Origin: CAZJRB01 sp964547995 | GTDB lineage: Bacteria; Planctomycetota; Planctomycetia; Pirellulales; Thermoguttaceae | Direction: 5' to 3' | DNA length: 64,000 bases | Assembly (NCBI GenBank): GCA_964547995.1 | Contig: CAZJRB010000001.1 | Location: 1 to 64,000 of the forward strand | Part shown: positions 26,119 to 34,500 of the stretch, piece after piece | Layout of the letters: every line of letters starts with the position of its first letter | How positions within the stretch are numbered: the first letter of the stretch is position 1 | Notes under the pieces: model-generated | What the model was told of the DNA's origin: nothing | What the model saw: the letters and a program-made list of their open reading frames with translations, nothing else | The model's database searches: none | Translations under genes and position numbers: made by a program

Positions 26119-27180
26119 ATGAGCCAAGAGGAAGTTTCCCGACGCAAGTTTGTCCGCGACAGTGCTACCGCGGCGGCCGGCGCGGCCGTCGGCGCGTCGC
26201 TGGCCGGCGCCGCCGACAAGAAGGAGACGCCCGATCCCAAGAAAACCCGGAGCTACAACGAAAACATGGAGTACCGTCGCCTCGGACGCACCAACCTGAT
26301 GATCTCGGCGGTCAGCATCGGCGGGCACTGGAAGAAAATCAAGTACGGCTACGGCTCCCCCGAGTTCAAGAAAAACCGCCGCGAGGTGCTGGCCGCCTGC
26401 ATGGACCACGGCATCAACTACATCGACGCCTGCTGGAACCAGGAAGTGACCACGTACGCCGAGGCCGTCCGGGACCGGCGCGACGACATCTACTTCGGCT
26501 TCTCGTACGGCGCCCACGAAAGCCGCTTCAAGAAATGGGCCGGCTCGGTGAAGACCATGAAACAGGGGTTTGAAGGCGGGCTCAGAGACGCAAAACTCGA
26601 CCACGCCGACCTCTGGCGCATCACCATGCACGAGCAAACCGCCAAACGGAACACCCAGGCGGAAATCGAAATCGCCATGGAGGTGCTCGATTGGGCGAAG
26701 AAGTCGGGCAAGGCCCGCTTCACCGGCGTCTCGAGCCACGACCGCCCCTGGATCGCCGAAGCGGTCGGCAAGTATCCGCAGCTCGAAGTGATCGTCACGC
26801 CCTACACGGCCAAAACGAAAAAGGCGCCCGAAGGCAGCATGTTCGACTCGCTGGTAAAGCACGACGTGGGGATGATCGGGATCAAGCCGTTCGCCAGCGG
26901 TTCGGTCTTCAAGTCGCGCGGCAAGCCCGACTCGGACACCAAGAAGGAAGACGACGAGATTGCCCGGATGATTCTCCGCTACGTCCTCGCCTGCCCGCAG
27001 TTGACCGCCTCGATTCCCGGGCTGGTCACCATCGACCAGGTGAAAAACGCCGCGAAGGCGGTGACCGAACGCCGCGAGTTCACCCAGGCCGAGACCGAAA
27101 AATACGAGCAGATCACCAAGGACCTGTGGGACAACCTCCCGCAGGACTACAAGTGGCTCCGCGACTGGGAATGGGTCTAG
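26119..27180 (+). CDS. Tat-exported aldo/keto reductase-fold protein (2)
   Basis: A 353-residue paralogue of the next gene. SRRKFVRDSATAAAG is a twin-arginine signal. The AKR-like fold is seen in MEYRRLGRTNLMISAVSIGG, GINYIDACWNQE, DWAKKSGKARFTGVSSHDRP and a C-terminal VKNAAKAVTERREF. The catalytic Asp is kept, but the usual Tyr is Gln, the Lys is absent (FGFSYG) and the His is displaced by two (RITMHEQ). The leader AAGGAGAAGAACC before the ATG is almost identical to that of the gene at 27441, so the pair arose by tandem duplication. It probably works in the periplasm with the upstream cytochrome. Confidence 0.82.
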   Translation: MSQEEVSRRKFVRDSATAAAGAAVGASLAGAADKKETPDPKKTRSYNENMEYRRLGRTNLMISAVSIGGHWKKIKYGYGSPEFKKNRREVLAACMDHGINYIDACWNQEVTTYAEAVRDRRDDIYFGFSYGAHESRFKKWAGSVKTMKQGFEGGLRDAKLDHADLWRITMHEQTAKRNTQAEIEIAMEVLDWAKKSGKARFTGVSSHDRPWIAEAVGKYPQLEVIVTPYTAKTKKAPEGSMFDSLVKHDVGMIGIKPFASGSVFKSRGKPDSDTKKEDDEIARMILRYVLACPQLTASIPGLVTIDQVKNAAKAVTERREFTQAETEKYEQITKDLWDNLPQDYKWLRDWEWV

Positions 27181-27197
27181 CGGGGCGGCTCACGCAT

Positions 27198-27252
27198 ATA
27201 AAGCCGCGACCGGTGGTCGCGAAGAAGCAGGGCGCGGTCAACGATCGCGGCT
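27198..27252. repeat. Degenerate A-family palindrome A3
   Basis: ATAAAGCCGCGACCGGTGGT is followed after a short loop by an imperfect inverted arm ending ATCGCGGCTT. It has the arm sequence of A1/A2 but a shorter centre, and lies 18 bp after the stop codon of the second AKR-fold gene. Confidence 0.65.
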
Positions 27253-27311
27253 TGGTGCGGGGCACATCAGGCTTACCCACTAACAGGTTATGCCTCACCG
27301 CCGGGAGAAGC

Positions 27312-27339
27312 TTGACAACGGAGTCCGGGCCATTACAAT
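27312..27339 (+). promoter_or_regulatory. Sigma70-like promoter upstream of AKR-fold gene 3
   Basis: TTGACA at 27312-27317, a 16-bp spacer and TACAAT at 27334-27339, close to the bacterial consensus. The predicted leader to the ATG at 27441 is about 95 bases. This would let the third gene be expressed separately from the two upstream. Confidence 0.5.
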
Positions 27340-27440
27340 ATTTTCCAGCGATTCGGCGCCCTTTGCAACCACAATCCGATTTTCCCCCTTACTTTCCACC
27401 CCTTGCTGGCGGTTGCCGGCTTCGATCAAGGAGAAAAACC

Positions 27441-28502
27441 ATGAGCCAAGACCAGATTTCCCGGCGCAAGTTTGTCCAGAACAGCGCGACGGTGGCGGCC
27501 GGTGCGGCGGCCGGCGCGTCGCTGGCCGGCGGCGCGGCTGCCGCCGACAAACCCGATCCGAAGAAGACGCGAAGCTATAACGAGAAAATGGAATACCGCC
27601 GCCTCGGGCGGACCAACCTGATGATCTCCGCGATCTGCATTGGCGGACACTGGAAGAAAATCCAGTCGAAGTACAACACCCCCGAGTTCGACAAGAACCG
27701 CCGCGAGACCCTCAGCGCCTGCATCGACCACGGCATCAACTACGTCGATGCCTGCGTCGGCCAGGAGTGCATGGCTTACTCGAAGGCGCTAGAAGGCCGC
27801 CGCGACAAGATGTTCATGGGCTACTCGTGGTACCAGCGTGAATCCCGCTTCGGCGGCTGGCAGAACTCGCTGGACAAAATGAAGGAAGGCTTCGAGCAGG
27901 GGCTGAAGGAGTGCAAGCTGGAGCATGTAGACCTCTGGCGGATCACCATGCACGAGCAGACCAGCAAGCGGAACACGCCCAAGCAGATCGAGATCGCGAT
28001 GCAAGCGCTCGATTGGGCGAAGAAGTCGGGCAAGGCCCGGTTTACCGGCGTCTCGAGCCACGACCGCCCGTGGATCGCCGAAGCGGTGGCCAAGTACCCG
28101 CAGCTCGAAGTGATCGTCACGCCCTACACGGCCAAGACGGCGAAGGCCCCGGAGGGCAGCATGTTCGACGCCTTCGAGAAGCACGACGTCGGTATGTTCG
28201 GCATCAAGCCGTTCGCCAGCGGCTCGGTCTTCAAGTCCCGCGGCCAGCCGGACTCGAACACTAAGGAGGAAGACGACAAGATCGCCCGAATGGTTCTCCG
28301 TTACGTCCTCTGCTGCAAGCAGCTCACGGCGCCGATCCCTGGCCTGGTCACGGTCGATCAGGTGAAAAACGCCGCGAAGGCGGTGACCGAACCCCGCGAG
28401 TTCAGCCGGGCGGAGGCGGAAGAATATGAGCAAATCACCAAGAACTTCTGGGACCGGCTCCCGCCCGACTACAAGTGGCTCCGCGATTGGGAATGGGTAT
28501 AG
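27441..28502 (+). CDS. Tat-exported aldo/keto reductase-fold protein (3)
   Basis: A 353-residue protein, strongly similar throughout to the gene at 26119 and less so to the one at 24269. SRRKFVQNSATVAAG is the twin-arginine signal. AKR landmarks are MEYRRLGRTNLMISAICIGG, GINYVDACVGQE, DWAKKSGKARFTGVSSHDRP and the C-terminal WLRDWEWV shared with gene 2. The catalytic Asp is kept, but the Tyr site is Gln, the Lys is missing (MGYSWYQ) and the His is displaced. AAGGAG lies before the ATG, which was preferred to the long upstream open frame. It has its own likely promoter. Confidence 0.82.
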   Translation: MSQDQISRRKFVQNSATVAAGAAAGASLAGGAAAADKPDPKKTRSYNEKMEYRRLGRTNLMISAICIGGHWKKIQSKYNTPEFDKNRRETLSACIDHGINYVDACVGQECMAYSKALEGRRDKMFMGYSWYQRESRFGGWQNSLDKMKEGFEQGLKECKLEHVDLWRITMHEQTSKRNTPKQIEIAMQALDWAKKSGKARFTGVSSHDRPWIAEAVAKYPQLEVIVTPYTAKTAKAPEGSMFDAFEKHDVGMFGIKPFASGSVFKSRGQPDSNTKEEDDKIARMVLRYVLCCKQLTAPIPGLVTVDQVKNAAKAVTEPREFSRAEAEEYEQITKNFWDRLPPDYKWLRDWEWV

Positions 28503-28524
28503 AGCCGTTTCTGTCAAGCAAATA

Positions 28525-28566
28525 TGGTGGGCCGGCGCGGCCTGAGAGCCGCTGATCCCACCCTAC
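28525..28566. repeat. Solo D-family hairpin D3
   Basis: On the minus strand it starts GTAGGGTGGGATC and ends GCCGGCCCACCA, matching single arms of element D1. It lies between the convergent 3' ends of the third AKR-fold gene and the PEP-synthase regulator gene. Confidence 0.75.
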
Positions 28567-28584
28567 AACTTGCATGGGGGCACC

Positions 28585-28613
28585 GCGGACGGCACACGGA
28601 GTGTGCCTGCTAC
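28585..28613. repeat. G-family REP hairpin overlapping a stop codon
   Basis: On the minus strand it reads GTAGCAGGCACACTCCGTGT and onward. An inverted, nearly identical copy is at 58084-58112. The TAG of the GTAG foot is the stop codon of the minus-strand gene at 28610. Confidence 0.78.
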
Positions 28614-29410
28614 TTCCGCTCGCTGGAGAGCAAAACGATGATTTCCCGGCTGACCTCCTCGACCGACTTGCCGGTGACCTCGATTCTCCGCCAGCCGTGC
28701 TCGCGGCACAACTCGTCGGCATAGGACAGCTCCTTGCGGATTTGTTCCAGCGAGGCGTACGGCTCCTCGGGAATTCCCGCTTCGATTGCCCGGGCGCGGC
28801 GGAGTTCCTGCAACCGGCCCGCGTTCATGTGCAGGCAGAAAACCCGCGGATGCGGCAGCGAGAGCAACGCCGGGGGAGGCGCAACCTCGAGAACGATCGG
28901 CACGTTCGCGGCAAACCAACCCTGGTAGGCCAGGTAGAGCATCGTGGGCGTCTTCATCGAGCGCGACACGCCGACCAGCACGACCTCCGCGCCGTCCAGC
29001 TCGTCCGCGTTCTGCCCGTCGTCGTGGCGAAAAGCGAAATCGACGGCCTCGATTTGCCTCGACTTGGCTTCTGCCAACTGCTTGAAGAGTCCGGGTTTTT
29101 CTTGGGGCGTAAGCTTCAGGCGCGTGGCAAAGCGATCGAGCATCGGCCCCATCATGTCGAGCGAATCCACCCCGTGCGTTCGGGCTTCGGCCAGCATCAG
29201 GCGCCGCAGCTCGTCGGAGACCAGCGTGTGAAGAATGATGGAATGTTGCCCGGCGGCTTCCTGCACCACGGCGCGGACCTGCCCGGGCGTGCGAACGTTC
29301 CCGCGCCGCACCAACTCCACAGGCGCGTCCTCAAACTGAGTCAGCGCAGAGCGGACCATCCGCTGGGCCGTCTCGCCCGTCGCATCGGAAACCACAAAAA
29401 CTACGAGCAT
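28610..29410 (-). CDS. Pyruvate,phosphate dikinase / PEP synthase regulatory protein (DUF299)
   Basis: A bifunctional serine/threonine kinase and pyrophosphorylase that switches PPDK or PEP synthase off and on by ADP-dependent phosphorylation. It has 266 residues, the usual length. The N-terminus has VVFVVSDATGETAQRM and the middle VLVGVSRSMKTPTMLYLAYQ, the P-loop-like signature of the family. NVPIVLEV and CLHMNAGRLQELRRAR follow. The target dikinase is not in this window, so whether it acts on PPDK or PEP synthase cannot be decided. The gene starts 18 bp after the FGE-fold lipoprotein gene on the same strand. Its TAG stop lies in the GTAG foot of a REP hairpin. Confidence 0.92.
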   Translation of the reverse strand: MLVVFVVSDATGETAQRMVRSALTQFEDAPVELVRRGNVRTPGQVRAVVQEAAGQHSIILHTLVSDELRRLMLAEARTHGVDSLDMMGPMLDRFATRLKLTPQEKPGLFKQLAEAKSRQIEAVDFAFRHDDGQNADELDGAEVVLVGVSRSMKTPTMLYLAYQGWFAANVPIVLEVAPPPALLSLPHPRVFCLHMNAGRLQELRRARAIEAGIPEEPYASLEQIRKELSYADELCREHGWRRIEVTGKSVEEVSREIIVLLSSERK

Positions 29411-29428
29411 CAGATCCCCCGCCGATGG

Positions 29429-30307
29429 CTATCGCGGAACCACGACGCGCAGGCCTTCGTCGACGCAACCGTGGGAGGGTTCCAGCCCGCAACGGACCGC
29501 CGATCGGCAAGGCATCGGATCGTGGCACCAACACCCCCCCCGAATCACCTTCTGGGAGCCCGACTGTGGCCCGGCGGGGTCCTTCTTCGGAGACTGTCTG
29601 TAGTAGTCGTCCGCATACCAGTCGCTGCACCACTCGTAGACGTTGCCGTACATGTCGTAGAGCCCCCAAGGATTGGGCTTCTTCTGACCCGCGGGATGAG
29701 TGCTGCTATCGCAGTTGGCTCGAAACCATCCATATTCGGTCATACTCTCCGGATCGTCGCCGAAACTCCACCGGGTTGTCGACCCCGCACGACATGCATA
29801 TTCCCATTCCGCTTCCGTCGGCAAACGGAACGTGACTTCCGAGTCCTTGAACTTGTGGTTGAGCTTATCGAGAAAACTCCGGCAATCGTGCCAGCTCACA
29901 CATTCGACCGGATTCTTGGCTCCCTTGAAATGGCTCGGATTCGTCCCCATGACGGCTTCCCACTGTTCTTGCGTCACTTCGTATTTCCCAAGGTAGAAGG
30001 GCTTCGTGATCGTGACCCGGTGAACGGGCTTTTCGTCGTCCTGTCCTTTCCTGTCGCCCATCCGGAATGACCCCGGCGGGATGAGGACGAGCTCCATCTT
30101 GATGTTGTTTCCCAAATCAAACGTGATTTCCCGTTCAGCTTCGGGATAGTCGCTGAAAGCGGATGAGGGATGACTGTCGGGGCTTTGATCGGATGAACAG
30201 CCTGCCACCCACGCGAGCAGGATCAAAATACCCGCCACCCCGCCTAAACTCCCAGCAACCCGCCTGGTTGGGGGCCGCCGGTGTTCTCCTGTGCTTCTAT
30301 CAGCCAT
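29429..30307 (-). CDS. Lipoprotein with formylglycine-generating-enzyme (SUMF1) fold
   Basis: A 292-residue protein. An N-terminal signal ends in the lipobox WVAGC (about residues 34-38), so it is probably lipid-anchored. The remainder is a C-type-lectin-like FGE domain: MELVLIPPGSFRMG, PVHRVTITKPFYLGKYEVTQ, FRLPTEAEWEYACRAG, NPWGLYDMYGNVYEWC and VIRGGCWCHD. Such domains include true sulfatase-maturing enzymes and many non-catalytic binding proteins. An exported lipoprotein is less likely to be the cytoplasmic maturase, although a sulfatase is encoded at 46.4-48.2 kb. The ATG at 30307 lies only six bases after a TATCAT -10 element, so the transcript is probably leaderless. Confidence 0.82.
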   Translation of the reverse strand: MADRSTGEHRRPPTRRVAGSLGGVAGILILLAWVAGCSSDQSPDSHPSSAFSDYPEAEREITFDLGNNIKMELVLIPPGSFRMGDRKGQDDEKPVHRVTITKPFYLGKYEVTQEQWEAVMGTNPSHFKGAKNPVECVSWHDCRSFLDKLNHKFKDSEVTFRLPTEAEWEYACRAGSTTRWSFGDDPESMTEYGWFRANCDSSTHPAGQKKPNPWGLYDMYGNVYEWCSDWYADDYYRQSPKKDPAGPQSGSQKVIRGGCWCHDPMPCRSAVRCGLEPSHGCVDEGLRVVVPR

Positions 30308-30313
30308 GGTGCT

Positions 30314-30343
30314 ATGATACCACAATCTAACACGCTTGGACAA
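30314..30343 (-). promoter_or_regulatory. Leaderless-type promoter of the FGE-fold lipoprotein gene
   Basis: On the minus strand: TTGTCC (30343-30338), an 18-bp spacer and TATCAT (30319-30314). Only six bases separate the -10 from the ATG at 30307, placing the expected transcription start at the start codon. No Shine-Dalgarno is present. Confidence 0.5.
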
Positions 30344-30375
30344 TCCTCGGAATACCCGTAGGACATTCACCTTTC

Positions 30376-30405
30376 TTGCCTCCGCCCGCCCCGCCGTGGT
30401 AGAAT
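30376..30405 (+). promoter_or_regulatory. Leaderless-type promoter of the LRR gene
   Basis: TTGCCT at 30376-30381, an 18-bp spacer and TAGAAT at 30400-30405. Six bases later comes the ATG at 30412, so a leaderless transcript is expected. It is divergent from, and matches the geometry of, the promoter at 30314-30343. Confidence 0.5.
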
Positions 30406-30411
30406 CCGCGT

Positions 30412-31395
30412 ATGAGCGACAAGCCCCAACTCGCCGAGAAACCCAAACTCCGCTGGTATCAGTACAGCCTGTTGTCGTTGCTGATCTTCGTGGCTGGTGT
30501 GAGCGTTATTCTGGGATGTCTGACTTGGTATTTGCGTCCTAGACTCGAATACCGCAAGGCAGTCGCTCCTATTGAGAAGATGGGAGGGCGAATCAGCGGG
30601 TTGGGTGGTCAAACCAAGAGCCGAGGATACGGTGCTGAGGCTGTCGAGGTTGTCATACTCTCCCATAGGTCATGCAAGGATGCTAATCTGAAGGAACTCC
30701 AGGAGCATTTGGAGAGTTTGCCTAACCTTGTGGCCCTATTCCTCGATCACACACAGATCACCGACGCGGGGTTGATACACCTGAAAGGTTTGTCCGATCT
30801 CAAATGGCTAACTCTTCACAATACCCAAATCACAGATACCGGGTTGCAGCATCTTCAGGGGCTGACGAACCTTCGATCGGTCTCTGTCTACAACACACAA
30901 ATCAGTGGAATCGGACTGAAGGGTCTGAGTGGACTGCCCAATCTTGAAATGCTGAACCTTGAGAACACCCAAGTCACGGACGCTGCATTGATACATTTGA
31001 AAGGGTTCAGTAACCTCACAATTCTCGCCCTTAAAGGCCTCCCGATTACCAACGCTGGACTGAAACACCTAAAGGAGGTAACGAGTGTGGAAGTGCTACA
31101 CCTGAGCAACACTCAAGTTACTGATGCCGGACTGGAACATCTCAAGCAGATGACTCAACTTACAACGCTGGAGCTTGGGAACCTCCAAATCACCGACAAT
31201 GGATTGCAGCACCTGAAGGGACTTACCAAGCTTCAAAGGCTGGACCTTCGGGGGACACAAGTAACCGACGCTGGACTGGAGCATCTCAAGAATCTGACCA
31301 AGTTGGGAAGACTGGAGTTTTACCACACCCAAGTCACCGACGAGGGTGTCAAGAAACTCCAGGAGGCATTGCCGAACTGCGAGATATACTACTAG
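30412..31395 (+). CDS. Membrane-anchored leucine-rich repeat protein
   Basis: A 327-residue protein. RWYQYSLLSLLIFVAGVSVI (about 14-33) is a membrane anchor of the type common in planctomycete surface proteins. After a short spacer come nine leucine-rich repeats of 24 residues each, with the pattern NLxxLxLxxTQITDAGLxHLKGL, typical of the short bacterial (RNI/FBXL-like) class. The repeats end close to the C-terminus (NCEIYY). A ligand-binding or protein-contact role outside the inner membrane is likely; the partner is unknown. Base composition is visibly less GC-rich than its neighbours, which may mean recent transfer or different codon selection. Confidence 0.85.
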   Translation: MSDKPQLAEKPKLRWYQYSLLSLLIFVAGVSVILGCLTWYLRPRLEYRKAVAPIEKMGGRISGLGGQTKSRGYGAEAVEVVILSHRSCKDANLKELQEHLESLPNLVALFLDHTQITDAGLIHLKGLSDLKWLTLHNTQITDTGLQHLQGLTNLRSVSVYNTQISGIGLKGLSGLPNLEMLNLENTQVTDAALIHLKGFSNLTILALKGLPITNAGLKHLKEVTSVEVLHLSNTQVTDAGLEHLKQMTQLTTLELGNLQITDNGLQHLKGLTKLQRLDLRGTQVTDAGLEHLKNLTKLGRLEFYHTQVTDEGVKKLQEALPNCEIYY

Positions 31396-31571
31396 CCGGC
31401 CGCCGCCCGTAGCAAGGCTAAGCCACCCGCCGCAAATCGGCCGTTGTGAAGGTGAGTATCATCGGCCCCGATGTTTTACCCTTGTGGCATGATAGCTCAA
31501 GTCGGTGAAACTGTGAAGCGGCACGTTAGCCATGAGTATGGCTTCCGCTGGCCGTCATCGGAACCGTCCTG

Positions 31572-34500
31572 TCAGAACCGTACGCTTGACGGCGTCGATG
31601 AATCGGAGTCATCGAGCATCTCGATGCCGATCGTACGTGTGACTTTGAAGCTGACCGGATATCGCTCAACCTTGCCCGACTTGTCTCGTACTTCCGCCAC
31701 AATTCTGTAGACGGAACCGGAACGGTAGGGCAACGACTCCGTGCGGAGGACCGTTCGTCGATACTCCCCTTCCAGTTGGCCGGCGACCCAATGGTCCGAC
31801 GGCGCCGCCGAAGCCTCGTAGATGCGGTACTCGAGCGGGCCTGATGAAGCGGGCGCGACCACGTCGAGTCGTACGCGAAAAGCATTGTTGTCCGGATCGT
31901 CTTCCAAAACGACTACCGGCCATGGATGCCGACCCTCGACGGTCACATGCGCCGTCGCTGTCTTACCGCCATATTCCGCGAGAATCTGGGTTCGGCCGGG
32001 GCCTCGGGCAACGAGGCGCCCCCGGAAGGGCTCTTCCGGGATCACGACGGCCGGATCCAAGGTCCGCAACACGGCCGAAATCGGCTCCCGACCGTGAGGA
32101 CCGTTGATCGTGACGGTAATCCGTGGAGAGGTCTCGCCGACTCTCCGAAGGACGATGTTCCGCGGATGGATTTGCAAATCCAGCGGGGGAGGCGTGCCGC
32201 CAACCGTCAGACTCGCCGTGGCGGTCTGGTTGTTTGCACGGGCAACGACCAACGTGGTTCCTTGCGCGATCCCGACGACGGCCAATTCGTTGCCGACGAC
32301 GCGAGCCACGTTGGGATCCGAAACCGTTAATTGCACGTCGGCGCCGGTCAATACCGTGCGGATGCCGCCGCGAAGGGCCGTGACCGTGTAGGGCAACGAC
32401 TCGTTTCGCGTAATCGCGGCAACCTGTGGATCGATCCGCAAATCCCTTGGCGGACCGCCAGTGACCGTGACTGGGGCTACCGCTCGGAGATCGGCCCAGC
32501 GGACGTTGATCGTGGCATTGCCCGGCCGAAGGGCCTCGATCCCGTTGCCGACAAGCTTGACGGCATCGGGGTCTTCGCCGCCGACCGACAGCTTCACGTT
32601 GAACAGCTCGTACGTCCCAAGGGACGATCGGCCGAGGACGGTCAACCATTGTCGTTGGCCGGGGGCCATCACGATCGGCGACGGCTCGCAAACCAGTTCC
32701 GTGGGCCCGTCGTCAACAGTCCTCACGCTGATTCGCGCTTTGCCCGGTTTCGAGCCTGGTACGGAGACCGCCACTTCGACCGGCTCAAGAGTCGGCGCCA
32801 ACGCACACACACGATTCCCTTGAAGCTGAACACACTCGGCTGCACCCGGTTTCACGAGTTCGAGAGTCGCCGCACCGGTCCGGTCGATCTTCTCACCCGT
32901 CGCCGTCCGCACGAACACCCGCAGCGGAATTCTCTGGCCGGGCGACAAAATGCTGTCCCTCGGTTCGACGACAACCTCACCCGGGGGCGGCGAACCGCCA
33001 AGGACGTTGAGCGTCATATTGACCATCTTGCCGCGGTAGAGAAACGTGACCTGCGTCGTGCCGCGCGAGACTCCGACGAGCGAACCGTTGTGGGGTACAT
33101 AACGGATCATCTCGGAAGCGCCGGGAACGACACTGCAAAGCCGACTGACGTCCATGTCGCCGCGGTAGACCGAGACGTCGCTGCCGACTCTCAAACTCTG
33201 GCCGATGTAGATCGTTGCTTCCTGCGGAGTGAGCGCCAGGACATCGGAAATCGGCCCAACGTGGACGTCGACCGGCTCGCTTCGCACGCCGGCGAATTCG
33301 GCCATAATCTTCGTGTCGCCTTCTAGCACGCCGGTTACGTGAGGCCCGCTGACTGCGGCGATCGAAGGATTCGCCGACCGAAACGTAATGCCAGCGATGC
33401 CGGAGAGGATCCCGACCGATTTCCCGTCGAGGTAGCCCGTCACTGTGATCGGGAGCGATTCGCGCTGCTCGACGTTGACCGGCGACGGGGTGATTCCCAG
33501 ATGTGTAACACGGATGTCTTCTGTAACGATGCACTCCAACGGGTCTTTCGTAGCGACGCCGTCGAACTCGGCACGAACCAACACCGTCCCGGGCCGAAGA
33601 CCGTGCAAACGGCCATCCCGCGGCGACAGGACCGGTTCGGTCGTGTGGATGATAGCCTTGCGCGTGACCATCCGGACGAAACCGTCGGCGTAGTGGGCCT
33701 CGATCCGAAAATCGTCGAACACCGCACCCACTCCGAACTGGACCGACGTGCCCTGATCGCTGAGGATGTAGACGGCGACCGGGCCCTCTTTGGGTTTGGG
33801 CGGTTTGCGCCGGGGGTCTAATGGTGTGTCCCCGGGTACGTTGGATCCGTTGGGCGTATCACCCGTCCCGTTCCCCAAGGGCTCTGCCGTGATCGCGACG
33901 TCCGCCAGCAGGTCGCCCAGACGGAACCGGACGTTGGTGCTCCCCGGACCGACCAGGGCAACGAACCTGCCTGGCGGATCGAACTCCGCAACCGCAGGAT
34001 CCGACGCGGTGCTAACGACCCGGTCGGTGACGTCGGCGGACCAGAACAGCCACCGCTTTTCGACCTTTACGGGAACCCGGCTGCCGACGACACCCGTATA
34101 CTGTTCGGGCGTCGCCGTCAGGTGCGACGGATACCACCACCACAAGGCGAGCAACAACAAGGGCAGCAGAACAATCGCCGCCGCAAGGCGCCGTCGCCTC
34201 CGTTGTTTCCTTTTTTGCCGGGTGACGAGCAGCGCCTCGCACGCGGGGCACTTAGGGCTCTCACCCGGCCGGCGGACGTAAAGCAGGTTACACTCGTCCT
34301 CGGCGCAGACAACGGCCGTCGCCGGTGCCCGATCGATCCGCTGGTATCCCCAACACCAGACCAGCCGCCAGTTGCCGTTGGCGTCCCGGTAGCGGAACAC
34401 GTAGCTTCCGGTGTTCGAGCGGTCGGTGCCCTCGAAGACCTCTTGAAAGTGCCGGCGGATGATCTTCTTCAGCGCCCGTTCGGTGGTCGTTTCCGGCTGT

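Noticed and set aside
29429..30307. Assignment as the sulfatase-maturing formylglycine-generating enzyme
   Set aside because: The lipobox places it outside the cytoplasm, and the fold is shared with many non-catalytic proteins, so only the fold is claimed.
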